Of a stretch of 64,000 bases of DNA, positions 27,096-35,303 are shown piece by piece. Below the pieces are notes generated by a model. That model was not told the DNA's origin. It did no database searches and saw only the letters and a list, made by a program, of their open reading frames with translations. Location of the stretch: the NCBI RefSeq assembly GCF_013393385.1, contig NZ_AP023239.1, forward strand, positions 4,030,001 through 4,094,000. Direction: 5' to 3'. The translations under genes were made by a program, and so were the position numbers. The number at the start of each line of letters is the position of its first letter. The stretch's first letter is position 1. The DNA comes from Paenibacillus sp. URB8-2. Its GTDB lineage: Bacteria; Bacillota; Bacilli; Paenibacillales; Paenibacillaceae.

Positions 27096-27125
27096 ATTAT
27101 ACCTTACCGCCGCGCCAAGCGCCAA
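27096..27125 (-). promoter_or_regulatory. Candidate sigma-A promoter of prmA
   Basis: Minus strand TTGGCG (27125-27120), an 18-nt spacer, then a perfect TATAAT (27101-27096), about 60 nt ahead of the prmA ATG. Confidence 0.55.
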
Positions 27126-27185
27126 ACACGAACACGGTCCTGCGCTAAACCCGCAACTGAATGAGCCAGATTGACAAAGGCGGCT

Positions 27186-27761
27186 CTAACTTTTCAAGGC
27201 GCCTTCCTTTCGGCAAAAACAGTCCCTTACATGGTCGTCCACCATTCCCGACGCTTGCATAAACGCATAGCAGATTGTGGAGCCGACGAACTTCATGCCT
27301 TTCTTTTTCAGCGCTTTGCTCATGGCATCCGACTGCGGCGTCGACGCGGGAACATCCTTCAGGCTCTCCCTGTCGTAAGCGACTGGCGCGCCGCCGGCAA
27401 AGCTCCACAAATAACGGCTGAAGCTTCCCTCATCCCGGCATATTTCGCCATATACGCGCGCGTTGGCAATGATAGCCTTTATTTTTAGACGGTTGCGTAC
27501 GATCCCCGCATTGTTCATCAGCTCTTCGATTTTAGCGTCGTCATACCGGATAATTTTTTCCGGATCGAATCCATCGAAGGCCTCGCGGTAGTTCTCTCTT
27601 TTTTTCAAAATCGTGTACCAGCTCAGGCCCGCCTGCATCCCTTCCAGCATCAGCAGTTCGAACAGCTTAAGGTCATCGTACACCGGCTTTCCCCATTCTT
27701 CGTCGTGATAGGCTATATACAGCGGATCGCTGTTTACCCAGCCGCATCGGGTTACATTCAT
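27186..27761 (-). CDS. tag: DNA-3-methyladenine glycosylase I
   Basis: 191-residue base-excision repair enzyme removing 3-methyladenine. The N-terminal RCGWVNSDPLYIAYHDEEWG carries the first zinc-snap Cys/His. The body shows FELLMLEGMQAGLSWYTILKKRE and NNAGIVRNRLKIKAIIANAR. The C-terminal SGMVDDHVRDCFCR supplies the remaining His/Cys ligands. ATG at 27761 with GGAGA 8-9 nt upstream. It is a stand-alone gene between prmA and the sigma/anti-sigma pair. Confidence 0.95.
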   Translation of the reverse strand: MNVTRCGWVNSDPLYIAYHDEEWGKPVYDDLKLFELLMLEGMQAGLSWYTILKKRENYREAFDGFDPEKIIRYDDAKIEELMNNAGIVRNRLKIKAIIANARVYGEICRDEGSFSRYLWSFAGGAPVAYDRESLKDVPASTPQSDAMSKALKKKGMKFVGSTICYAFMQASGMVDDHVRDCFCRKEGALKS

Positions 27762-27846
27762 GGCTCATTCTCCTTTTCGCCGCCCGCTTAAACGCTCGTT
27801 CCAAATTCACGCAGACGGCCATATATCAGTTCAATAACTGTATACG

Positions 27847-27877
27847 AAAAAAAGGGAGGGGCACAAGGCCCGCTCCC
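27847..27877 (-). terminator. Terminator of the ECF sigma/anti-sigma operon
   Basis: Minus strand GGGAGCGGGC-CTTGT-GCCCCTCCC followed by seven U residues, about 75 bp beyond the anti-sigma stop. Nothing else is seen in 27762-27951. Confidence 0.85.
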
Positions 27878-27951
27878 AAAATAGCTGAACAACACGTCTT
27901 CACTTTAGCCGAATTCGGCGTTTCTCTCCATCCCTATTCTATCCCTCTCCA

Positions 27952-29604
27952 TCAAGGCTGCAGCGAAACCCTCGCTTCCCTCTCCGGTTCATCAGTCGAG
28001 TAAAAAAACATATAGACGGACGCTTCCGTTCCCCCGAAATTCTTATACATGTCGATTGCCTTGTTATTGCCATCACCGATGAAGTTCGCCGTCACCGGCT
28101 TGCCGATCTTCCGGTTTTTTCCCGTGCCGATGTACGTTTGATTGACACCGCCGAAAACGGGGCTTTCGCTCTCTGATTCGACATACAGGTTCCCGTTCTG
28201 CTTGTAATACGTCCATTTCACTGGATACCCGGAGATATTCGTAGTCAGCGTTTGCTTTTGCGTACCGATTCCGGTCAGCAGGACCGGAGTATCGCCCCCG
28301 CTATGATACGTAACCTTGTACCTGCAGACCAGAACGATCGGCGTGTCCGGGGTTATGACCAGATCCACAGGCCGCTCAAAACGGAAAGTTTCGGTACGCG
28401 GCTTGCGGCCTTCGCTAGACCATAATCTCCCTTCCAAGGTTTTGCCTCCAACCAGCAGTTCATATTTTTGATAAGGCATGATCCCTAACTTGCCGGAGTT
28501 TTCTATGGCCACGCGGATTTGCATGGGAGTGATCACCATTTTCTTCAGCACCGACTGGGAGTTTTCTTCCAGCGGCGTATTCAGCGTCCGGATAACCGTA
28601 CCACTCTTCATTTTCTCCTTGCTGAGTTTAAGATCAAAGGTCCACGGGCCGTCCAGCGATTGCTCCAGCTTCGTGTAGAGAAGCCTATAGGACACGGACC
28701 CGTCCGTAAGATCGCTGCGGTTAAAATATTGCTGCATCGTGTATTCCCCATGCTCTCCGGGAGTCCCGAACGTTCCGCCGGACAGGCTGCGGACCTCGGT
28801 CCCGTTCCGGTATACGGCAATGCGCGGATAAGCCCAGTCTTTCGTTTCAGGCCGGTCGAAAACGACGGATGACGCCAGCAGCACTTTGTCCTCGCCCTGC
28901 TCGAAAGCCTGCACCGCTACCGATTTCAATCCGTCTTGGCTAATTGCGGTTTCCTGGAGCTTCGGCGAACCGGGGTCCAATTCAAGTCCCTTCTCCTGTT
29001 GGCTGTACGACTGCAGGCCGTGCGCGGACAATTCAACCTCCGCCGTACCGCCGGAAGGCGTCCAGTCGGTCTGCAAATAGCCCGTAAACCGGCCGCTCTT
29101 GTCATCCCACACTTGGGAGCCTTTTTCCAGATCGACGACTTTCCCCTCTTTATCCTTCAGGCTGACCCCGGCAAAGCTCCAAAGCTCTTCTTTGTTGTGT
29201 TTGCCGATGTCAAGACTATACAAAATAACCGTCTGGTTCTCGTCAACAACCGCCGTGTGGAGCGTCAGCGTAACTCCGTCACGGGTGATGGACTGCCCCA
29301 GCTCCTGGCCAAGATTCTGCTCCAAGGCGCTCTGCACGCCGCTGTTCCACCGCAGAAGAGTGTCCCAGTCATAATGAATGGCGGCATAGACGGGGGCGGC
29401 GGCAAGCAGCGCTCCGAGGGTTGCGGCAACCGCGATTCTCTTCACCTTCCGCTTCCGGATGAAAGGAACGGAATGGGTCATCATCCTTTCCGGACCGGCC
29501 TGATCCGGCTGCTCCATCCGTTCCCACATTGCACCGAAGTCGGGATAAGGCACCTGTTCATCGTCATTTAACCGAAGCCTGAGCTCGTCTTCCAGCCTCT
29601 TCAT
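27952..29604 (-). CDS. DUF4179-type membrane anti-sigma factor
   Basis: About 550 residues. A short cytoplasmic N-terminus contains the LRLRLNDDEQVPYPDFGAMW segment expected to hold the sigma factor. It is followed by one transmembrane helix near residues 60-80 (VAATLGALLAAAPVYAAI) and a large extracytoplasmic domain with DUF4179-like features (DWDTLLRWNSG..LEQNLGQ, TRDGVTLTLHTAVVDENQT). The frame is open to 29640, but the ATG at 29604 has GGAGGA upstream. It overlaps the end of the upstream ECF sigma gene by 41 bp, so expression is coupled. The signal sensed by the outer domain is unknown. Confidence 0.85.
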   Translation of the reverse strand: MKRLEDELRLRLNDDEQVPYPDFGAMWERMEQPDQAGPERMMTHSVPFIRKRKVKRIAVAATLGALLAAAPVYAAIHYDWDTLLRWNSGVQSALEQNLGQELGQSITRDGVTLTLHTAVVDENQTVILYSLDIGKHNKEELWSFAGVSLKDKEGKVVDLEKGSQVWDDKSGRFTGYLQTDWTPSGGTAEVELSAHGLQSYSQQEKGLELDPGSPKLQETAISQDGLKSVAVQAFEQGEDKVLLASSVVFDRPETKDWAYPRIAVYRNGTEVRSLSGGTFGTPGEHGEYTMQQYFNRSDLTDGSVSYRLLYTKLEQSLDGPWTFDLKLSKEKMKSGTVIRTLNTPLEENSQSVLKKMVITPMQIRVAIENSGKLGIMPYQKYELLVGGKTLEGRLWSSEGRKPRTETFRFERPVDLVITPDTPIVLVCRYKVTYHSGGDTPVLLTGIGTQKQTLTTNISGYPVKWTYYKQNGNLYVESESESPVFGGVNQTYIGTGKNRKIGKPVTANFIGDGNNKAIDMYKNFGGTEASVYMFFYSTDEPEREARVSLQP

Positions 29605-30112
29605 AGTTCTCCTCCTTCTCTGCCTGTCCTTCCTTTTCAAGCATCTTCTTCATCAGCCTCAGTCCTTTATGCAGTCTCGATTTAGCCGTTCCCACCGGAA
29701 CGGACAGCATTTCCGAGATGTCGGACAGGCTGAAATCATGCATATACCTCAGGGTGATGGCCGCCCTGATCTTGATAGGCAAACATTCCAGATAAACGGC
29801 CCATTCCCCCGCCGTCTCCCGGTCCTCCACAATCCGGTCCACCGGCTTGTTCGCCGCTCCGGCCAGAAGATGCCGGTTGTCCTCGACCTTCAGCTTCAAT
29901 TTGCGTCTGCGGCTCAGATGGTTCAGACAATGATTGACGGCGATTTTTAAAATCCATGCCTTCGGGTTCCCGATCTCTTCCCGGCGGCTGCGGAACGCGG
30001 CAATAAAGACGTCCTGGCATAAATCTTCTGCGTCCGCCGCGTTATGCACCATATAATAGCAGGTTCTGTAGACATCCCGGTTGTAAGTCTCAAACAACTC
30101 ACGGTCATCCAA
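29564..30112 (-). CDS. ECF RNA polymerase sigma factor
   Basis: 182 residues with the two ECF regions. Region 2 runs from the N-terminus (YMVHNAADAEDLCQDVFIAAF, PKAWILKIAVNHCLNHLSR). Region 4 lies near 115-165 (LPIKIRAAITLRYMHDFSLSDISEML, VPVGTAKSRLHKGLRLMKK). It starts with TTG at 30112 behind GGAGGG at 7 nt. It is followed by the overlapping DUF4179 anti-sigma gene, the usual partner of this ECF group. It is distinct from the SigW-like factor at 53991. Confidence 0.92.
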   Translation of the reverse strand: MDDRELFETYNRDVYRTCYYMVHNAADAEDLCQDVFIAAFRSRREEIGNPKAWILKIAVNHCLNHLSRRRKLKLKVEDNRHLLAGAANKPVDRIVEDRETAGEWAVYLECLPIKIRAAITLRYMHDFSLSDISEMLSVPVGTAKSRLHKGLRLMKKMLEKEGQAEKEENYEEAGRRAQASVK

Positions 30113-30145
30113 TACAAGGCCCTCCTTTCCTGTCGGTTTCGTCTA

Positions 30146-30173
30146 TATAACAATCGGCGAGGCAAAAAGGTTC
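30146..30173 (-). promoter_or_regulatory. Candidate autoregulated ECF promoter
   Basis: The minus strand has GAACC (30173-30169) followed by a T-rich spacer (TTTTTGCC...) and GTTATA about 17 nt on. This resembles ECF-type -35 elements, directly ahead of the sigma gene. The -10 is not diagnostic. Confidence 0.35.
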
Positions 30174-30193
30174 ATTTTTAGGGTACGCAGCAT

Positions 30194-30224
30194 AAAAAAA
30201 AGGGGCCGGCTCCAGGCCGTCCCC
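30194..30224 (-). terminator. Terminator of the 150-residue gene
   Basis: Minus strand GGGGACGGCC-TGGA-GCCGGCCCC (one mismatch region) followed by eight U residues, 20 bp past the stop at 30245. Confidence 0.85.
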
Positions 30225-30244
30225 AAACAAGATATTTTCATTTC

Positions 30245-30697
30245 TTATACAAACCATTTCAGCAGGTGGTACGGCAAATAGTTGCCAATCCCGACCGTCC
30301 CCTCCGGGCTGACCTTAACTCCAATTCCTCCGCCGAACTTGGTGTTGTCCGCTTCCAGCTTGCCGGCCTGAATTTTATCCCCGGAAAAGCGAACCTCCAG
30401 CTCGCTTCCGTCCTCCAGCGTCAATGCAGCTCTGGCCTCGGCGCCGATTTGCAGCTGATAGACAGGCCGCCCGGTATTGTCCTTAACCGCAAACACGCCG
30501 GGAACCGAATTAACGATATTCGAATGCGGACTGCCGACGGGTTCATTCTTCAAAATATCGAATACCGGCGCTTCCTCCAGGTCGAGCAGAACGCTGACCT
30601 TGAGACCATCCGGGGCCGATTCAAGAATAAAATAGCGGTTCGCAAAAGACAGCGGTATTGAATACTCCTCAAATTGATAGCCTAAAATGAGTGTCAT
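30245..30697 (-). CDS. Conserved-looking protein of unknown function, 150 residues
   Basis: Not recognised. The ATG at 30697 is preceded by GGAGGG at about 9 nt, which rules out the earlier in-frame ATG at 30715. The composition is soluble and beta-rich, with no signal peptide or membrane helix: MTLILGYQFEEYSIPLSFAN at the start, LEDGSELEVRFSGDKIQAGK in the middle and a Gly-rich C-terminus (KFGGGIGVKVSPEGTVGIGN). It has its own intrinsic terminator, and the upstream YfhD-type gene also ends in one, so it is probably monocistronic. Coding quality (strong ribosome site, terminator) is good although function is unknown. Confidence 0.75.
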   Translation of the reverse strand: MTLILGYQFEEYSIPLSFANRYFILESAPDGLKVSVLLDLEEAPVFDILKNEPVGSPHSNIVNSVPGVFAVKDNTGRPVYQLQIGAEARAALTLEDGSELEVRFSGDKIQAGKLEADNTKFGGGIGVKVSPEGTVGIGNYLPYHLLKWFV

Positions 30698-30771
30698 TTT
30701 ATGTATCCCTCCCAAACATTCTCAATTCGACGCCGGGAGGCGGAACCCTGCCAGGCGGATCCGCCAAAATT

Positions 30772-30821
30772 CAAAAAGTCCCTGGATCAGAGCCTATACC
30801 GAGGGCTGGGCAACCAGGGAC
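30772..30821 (-). terminator. Terminator of the YfhD-type gene
   Basis: Minus strand GTCCCTGG...CCAGGGAC stem (30821-30814 with 30786-30779) with an inner AGCC/GGCT pairing, followed by TTTTTGA. Confidence 0.75.
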
Positions 30822-30861
30822 AATCCGTTATTTAATTCAGACAACACGGCTAAAATATCTT

Positions 30862-31041
30862 CTATTCCTCTTCCTCAATAATCTCGTGAAGCTGTCTGCG
30901 GTCCGCTGCCTGCGCCCGGTCCAAAGCCTCTATGTCGTCCCGGTCCGCTTCCACCGCGGAAAATTCCACGTCTTCATTCTTGGCTTCGAACAACTTCTTC
31001 ATCTTCTCGTTCTTGGACAGCACTTTTGAATTTCTGACCAT
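30862..31041 (-). CDS. Small acidic YfhD-family-like protein
   Basis: About 59 residues. The segment DVEFSAVEADRDDIEALDRA followed by a QAADRRQ-type end resembles the conserved core of the B. subtilis YfhD family (small, of unknown function). The start is uncertain: the methionine at 31041 (MVRNSKVLSKNEK) is taken, with an upstream alternative at 31053. The ribosome site is weak (GGGGA). An acidic EEEE C-terminus and a dedicated terminator downstream support a real gene. Confidence 0.62.
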   Translation of the reverse strand: MVRNSKVLSKNEKMKKLFEAKNEDVEFSAVEADRDDIEALDRAQAADRRQLHEIIEEEE

Positions 31042-31096
31042 TCCGCACAACATCCCCTTTTCTTATTCATATAGAACCATTTTCTGGCAGAGACAA

Positions 31097-31453
31097 TCAG
31101 ATCATGCCGCCGGCTTCCTCGATGATGGACAGAGCCTGATGGAAGGAGGCCTCATCAACCACGACGGTCAGCAGAATATCCCGTCCCGTCGGCCCTCCCG
31201 ACCCTCCATGGCTCATTCCGCTCGCACTCGGATCGGCGGCGGCCATAACGCCGGCGTCGGGATATCCGGCAGCAGCCGTTCCCAGGCTTGAAATTAAGCC
31301 GCTGGCCGGATCGGCATGGGAGGTGAAGCCTCCGCCGTAACGGCTGAAACGGTCGATGGATAAATCGACAACCCGCAGCGACTGCAGCTTGCGTGAGACG
31401 CCCTCCGCTTCCTCCGGACTTTTGAAATAAGCAAGTATACTTTTTTCAGACAT
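31097..31453 (-). CDS. Hypothetical protein, 118 residues, ferredoxin-like pattern
   Basis: No family recognised. The N-terminal half (SILAYFKSPEEAEGVSRKLQ) and the C-terminal half (DILLTVVVDEASFHQALSII) look like two beta-alpha units of a ferredoxin-like fold. They are joined by a Gly/Ser/Ala-rich linker with SHGGSGG. No signal or membrane segment. It lies between the sucrose operon terminator and the YfhD-type gene. A stress-protein-like role is only a guess from its neighbourhood. Confidence 0.65.
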   Translation of the reverse strand: MSEKSILAYFKSPEEAEGVSRKLQSLRVVDLSIDRFSRYGGGFTSHADPASGLISSLGTAAAGYPDAGVMAAADPSASGMSHGGSGGPTGRDILLTVVVDEASFHQALSIIEEAGGMI

Positions 31454-31559
31454 AAATCTTTCGCACGCTCCTCTTCGAATGCGGATAACTGCCCGCCGGG
31501 ATTTCAGGCTTAGAGTGTGCAGGTATGCATTAATTTATCCTGTTCGCGGCCCTCTGTGC

Positions 31560-31593
31560 AAAAAACGGACAGCGCGTTGAGTCGCGCTATCCG
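31560..31593 (-). terminator. Terminator of the sucrose operon
   Basis: Minus strand CGGATAGCGCG...CGCGCTGTCCG stem (one mismatch) followed by six U residues, 17 bp past the PTS gene stop. Confidence 0.85.
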
Positions 31594-31609
31594 CATTGGG
31601 GGATGATCG

Positions 31610-33640
31610 TCAGGCTTGATTGGCAACCGCGTAGTTAACCTTTATAAGCCGGTCGGCGGCAGCGGTTACATGTCCGCTGGAAGTAAGGCTGAAATCGAGC
31701 AGGCCTTCGGTTCCGTTTGGAATAATAACGGGAGTAATGGTGGACAGTCCCGCTCTGCGGATCGTCTCCGGGTCGAATTCGATCAGCAGCTGTCCCGCCT
31801 TTACTTGGTCGCCGGTTCGGACGCTCAGCGCAAATCCTTCGCCTTTTAAAGAAACGGTGTCGATTCCAACATGAATCAGCATCTGCACTCCGCTGGCATG
31901 CTCAAGAATTACAGCATGTTTGCTCTTCTCCATGACATGTGCCACGACAGCGTCAAAAGGAGCATAGACCTTTCCTTCATCCGGCTGGATCGCAACACCG
32001 TCTCCCATCTGTTTTTCGGCAAAGGCCGGATCGGGCACCTGTTCCAGCTTCACCAGCGTTCCGCTTATCGGAGATAGCACGGTGAGCGTTCCGGGAGCAT
32101 CGACCAAGGCAATGCGGCCTTTTGCAAAAACAGGGGCCTTTGCGGGCTCGGCACTCCGGGCGGCGGAGTCTGAGGAAGCTTGAACCGCAGCACCCGCGCT
32201 TAAATCACGCCCCGTTGGGTCAGCCGACATGTTTTCCGTACCTTCCGTACCTATGGATTCGGCATCACGGTATCCGAACATCCAGGTGAGAACGAAAGAG
32301 ACAGCCATAGCGGTAAGGTTGCATACAATGTACAGCGGAAGCTGGCCGTTCATATAGAGCAGGGTGCCGGGGATGACGGTAATCGCCATGCCCGTGGCGG
32401 ACAGCTGAACAAGGGAAGCCAGGAAGCCGCCAACTGCGCCGCCGACTAACCCCATAATGAATGGCTTCATGTAGCGCAGGTTCACCCCGAAAATGGCGGG
32501 CTCGGTAATGCCAAGAAAAGCCGACAGCGAGGATGGCAGCGCCAGAGCCTTCAATTTGAGATTCTTTGTCTTCAGCCCGACGGCCAGACATGCCGCGCCT
32601 TGAGCGGCCATTGCGCATGTAATGATCGCGTTGAACGGATTGGAGCCCGTTTTCTCCAACAGCTGAATTTCCAGGAAATTAAAAATATGATGCACACCTG
32701 TAACCACAACGATCTGTTGAAAGAAACCGATAAGCAGACCTGCAATGCCAAACGGCAGGCCGAGCAGATAAGTGGTTCCGTTTAATACAACAGTTTCCAG
32801 GGAATGAAACACCGGTCCGATCGCGAATAATCCGAGCGTAATCATGACCAGCAGCGTAAGGAAAGGCGTCAGAATTAAATCAAGCGCTTCCGGAATGCGC
32901 TTACGTAAAAGTTTTTCCAATTTGGCACCAAGCAATCCGATGAAAAAGGCAGGCAGAACGGACCCCTGGTAACCTACGACAGAGATGAATCCGAGAATTT
33001 TAAGCGGCTCAGCGCTTCCTCCCGCAACGGCATAGGCATTGGGCAGCGCCGGATTTACCAGCATCAGCCCAAGCACGATTCCGAGAACGGGACTTCCCCC
33101 GAATACCCGGAATGCCGACCATGCGACAAGAGCGGGCAGGAAGGCAAAGGCGGTGTCGGTTAAAATCTGCGTGAACAGCAGAAAGTTCGGCGAAATGTCT
33201 TCGGGAGCAGCTCCGAACAGGGAAAGAATTTGCGGCTGAGTCAGCAAACCGCGCAGGCCCATGAACAGGCCGGTCGCCACAAGGACGGGAATAATGGGGA
33301 CAAATACATCTCCAAATGTGCGAATGGCCCGCTGAAGCGTATTCCCCGCTTTTTTCCCCTCCTGCTTCAGATTCTCCTTGGAAGTGCTCTGAATACCGAG
33401 CTTCTCCACCTCCTCGAAGATCCGGTTGACGGTACCCGTACCGAATATAATCTGATACTGCCCCGAGTTGAAAAAGGCTCCCTTTACCTTATCGATGCTC
33501 TCCGTGAGCTTCTGGTCGATCAATTCTTTATCGCGTACCATAATCCGCAGGCGGGTGGCGCAGTGCGCAAAAGAAACGATATTTTCTCTTCCTCCAACAG
33601 CATGCACAACCTGCTCGGCGATTTTTTGATTATCGGACAT
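31610..33640 (-). CDS. Sucrose-specific PTS enzyme IIBCA
   Basis: About 676 residues. Takes up and phosphorylates sucrose to sucrose-6-phosphate. The order is an N-terminal EIIB with phospho-Cys27 (VSFAHCATRLRIM), an EIIC membrane domain (about residues 105-460) and an Ala/Ser/Pro-rich linker. A C-terminal EIIA of the glucose type follows, with the phospho-His in MLIHVGIDTVSL near residue 580. The ATG at 33640 has GGGAGG upstream; the frame extends to 33676 but overlaps sacA. It lies 20 bp downstream of sacA, the hydrolase for its product, which supports sucrose specificity. Confidence 0.9.
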   Translation of the reverse strand: MSDNQKIAEQVVHAVGGRENIVSFAHCATRLRIMVRDKELIDQKLTESIDKVKGAFFNSGQYQIIFGTGTVNRIFEEVEKLGIQSTSKENLKQEGKKAGNTLQRAIRTFGDVFVPIIPVLVATGLFMGLRGLLTQPQILSLFGAAPEDISPNFLLFTQILTDTAFAFLPALVAWSAFRVFGGSPVLGIVLGLMLVNPALPNAYAVAGGSAEPLKILGFISVVGYQGSVLPAFFIGLLGAKLEKLLRKRIPEALDLILTPFLTLLVMITLGLFAIGPVFHSLETVVLNGTTYLLGLPFGIAGLLIGFFQQIVVVTGVHHIFNFLEIQLLEKTGSNPFNAIITCAMAAQGAACLAVGLKTKNLKLKALALPSSLSAFLGITEPAIFGVNLRYMKPFIMGLVGGAVGGFLASLVQLSATGMAITVIPGTLLYMNGQLPLYIVCNLTAMAVSFVLTWMFGYRDAESIGTEGTENMSADPTGRDLSAGAAVQASSDSAARSAEPAKAPVFAKGRIALVDAPGTLTVLSPISGTLVKLEQVPDPAFAEKQMGDGVAIQPDEGKVYAPFDAVVAHVMEKSKHAVILEHASGVQMLIHVGIDTVSLKGEGFALSVRTGDQVKAGQLLIEFDPETIRRAGLSTITPVIIPNGTEGLLDFSLTSSGHVTAAADRLIKVNYAVANQA

Positions 33641-33660
33641 GGTTATCTTAGCCTCCCTAA

Positions 33661-35139
33661 TTATTGAGTATCCCATTTTACAGCGTCAAACACGGCCTTG
33701 CCGCCTTCGGCGAACAAGTTGACCCCCGTACTTTCCCGCTCCGGAAAAATTCTGGCCGTAAAGGTTGCCTCCCCGTCATTCGCAAAGACTTCTACCGAAG
33801 AAATATCGACGAACAAATGCAGAATCAGCATTCCGTCCCGAAGCTGCAGCGGGCATTTTCGTTCCGTTCCGTATTCCAAGGCAAAGCTTTGTCCGGAAAG
33901 GGAACGGTCCAGCACCAGCTTTCCCTCTTTACGGTCGTAATAAATTACCGTTCTCTCATGCCGGCCTGCCCGGAATTCGATGCCGAAGCGGTCCGCTCCA
34001 TCCTCTTGGATATGAACCAGCAGCTCATACGCCGTGCCTGCAAGCTCAGCTATGGATACCGTTTCGTCCTTCACAACCGTTCCTGCTTCAGTCTTGCAGC
34101 CTCTTAGCTTAGTCAATTCCCGAACCGGGCGTTGAATCAGCCTGCCGTTCTCCAGACTTAATTCCCGGGGAAGTGTAAGGCAATGCGCCCAGCCATGATC
34201 ATCCGTCGGATAATCGATTTCCGGCAGCCCCATCCAGGCCGTCATTAGACGTCTGCCATCAGGTGCCTGCGTCGTCTGCGGAGCGTAGTAATCAAAGCCA
34301 TAGTCCAATTCGCGGAACTCGCCGTGGTGGAATTCCCGGTCAGATAGGTTAATAGGCTTTCCAGTCAAATATCCTGACTGATAGATGTTACGGAAACGGT
34401 CTCCCTGCGGAGTCATCCCCTGCGGCGAGAACAGCAGAATTCCCGTTCCATCCAGTTCAAAATAATCCGGACACTCCCACATATAGCCGAACGACTTCAA
34501 GCTCGTGCCGATTTCTCCTTCAAAATGCCACTGGCGAAGGTCGGGGGAGCGGAACAGCACCGCGCTTCCCGTCATGTCTAGGCGTTGCGCGCCGATTACG
34601 CAGTAGTAGCTTCCGTCCGCCTTCCACACCTTGGGGTCCCTGAAATGATCGGTATAGCCCCGGGGCACTTTAAGGATAACCGGCTGCTCCAGCTTGGTTA
34701 TAGCCCCATCCGGCTCCATAACGGCCATACACTGAAAGGGATGTCTGATCCAGTCTGGACTGCGGGTATTGCCTGTATACATCAGGTACAGCTTCCCGTC
34801 TTTCTCAATGGCGCTTCCCGAAAAGGCTCCGTGCGAATCGAAGGGTCCGCCAGGAGCGATGCCAATCCCACGATTCTTCCAGTGAACGAGATCGGAAGAA
34901 GAAGTATGATACCAATACTTCATGCCATGCCCTGTTCCCAGCGGAAACCATTGGTAGAACAAATGATATTCCCCTTCATAAAAGGCGAAGCCGTTAGGGT
35001 CGTTAAGCAGCCCCGCAACGGGTTGGATATGATACTTCTGCCTCCAGGGACTCTGTTCCGCCAGCCGTTTCAGCGATTCCCATTCCCCTTCTTCCGCTTG
35101 ATCGATTCGCCGGTATAATTGCGCTCTGCTCATTTTCAT
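33661..35139 (-). CDS. sacA: Sucrose-6-phosphate hydrolase (GH32)
   Basis: 492-residue cytoplasmic beta-fructofuranosidase that splits sucrose-6-phosphate into glucose-6-phosphate and fructose. The GH32 signatures are LLNDPNGFAFY (nucleophile Asp) near residue 45, FRDPKVW near 165 and MWECPDYF (acid/base Glu) near 218, followed by the C-terminal beta-sandwich. The ATG at 35139 has GGAG 8 nt upstream. First gene of the sacA-PTS unit, preceded by three scrR-type operators. Confidence 0.95.
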   Translation of the reverse strand: MKMSRAQLYRRIDQAEEGEWESLKRLAEQSPWRQKYHIQPVAGLLNDPNGFAFYEGEYHLFYQWFPLGTGHGMKYWYHTSSSDLVHWKNRGIGIAPGGPFDSHGAFSGSAIEKDGKLYLMYTGNTRSPDWIRHPFQCMAVMEPDGAITKLEQPVILKVPRGYTDHFRDPKVWKADGSYYCVIGAQRLDMTGSAVLFRSPDLRQWHFEGEIGTSLKSFGYMWECPDYFELDGTGILLFSPQGMTPQGDRFRNIYQSGYLTGKPINLSDREFHHGEFRELDYGFDYYAPQTTQAPDGRRLMTAWMGLPEIDYPTDDHGWAHCLTLPRELSLENGRLIQRPVRELTKLRGCKTEAGTVVKDETVSIAELAGTAYELLVHIQEDGADRFGIEFRAGRHERTVIYYDRKEGKLVLDRSLSGQSFALEYGTERKCPLQLRDGMLILHLFVDISSVEVFANDGEATFTARIFPERESTGVNLFAEGGKAVFDAVKWDTQ

Positions 35140-35192
35140 AATTTGCTCTCCGATTTGATTTGTTTTTTCTTCATGATTCTCTTAAACTTCGT

Positions 35193-35208
35193 TTGGAACC
35201 GGTTCCAA
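35193..35208. promoter_or_regulatory. LacI-type operator O1 of sacA
   Basis: Perfect 16-bp palindrome TTGGAACCGGTTCCAA, 54 bp ahead of the sacA start. Binding by the adjacent LacI-family regulator is inferred. Confidence 0.82.
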
Positions 35209-35227
35209 GTAGGATGTAGAAAATAAC

Positions 35228-35239
35228 GGAACCGGTTCC
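35228..35239. promoter_or_regulatory. LacI-type operator O2
   Basis: GGAACCGGTTCC core, identical to O1. The centre lies 33 bp from O1, about three helical turns, so both sites face the same side of the DNA. Confidence 0.8.
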
Positions 35240-35284
35240 AACCAGTTGAATAAAAACGCCTCTCCAATGAATTCGAAAAGGCTC

Positions 35285-35296
35285 GGAACCGGTTCC
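35285..35296. promoter_or_regulatory. LacI-type operator O3 at the scrR 3' end
   Basis: Third GGAACCGGTTCC core, 57 bp from O2 and 8 bp past the regulator stop codon. It may support looping or block read-through. Confidence 0.78.
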
Positions 35297-35303
35297 AAAG
35301 TTA

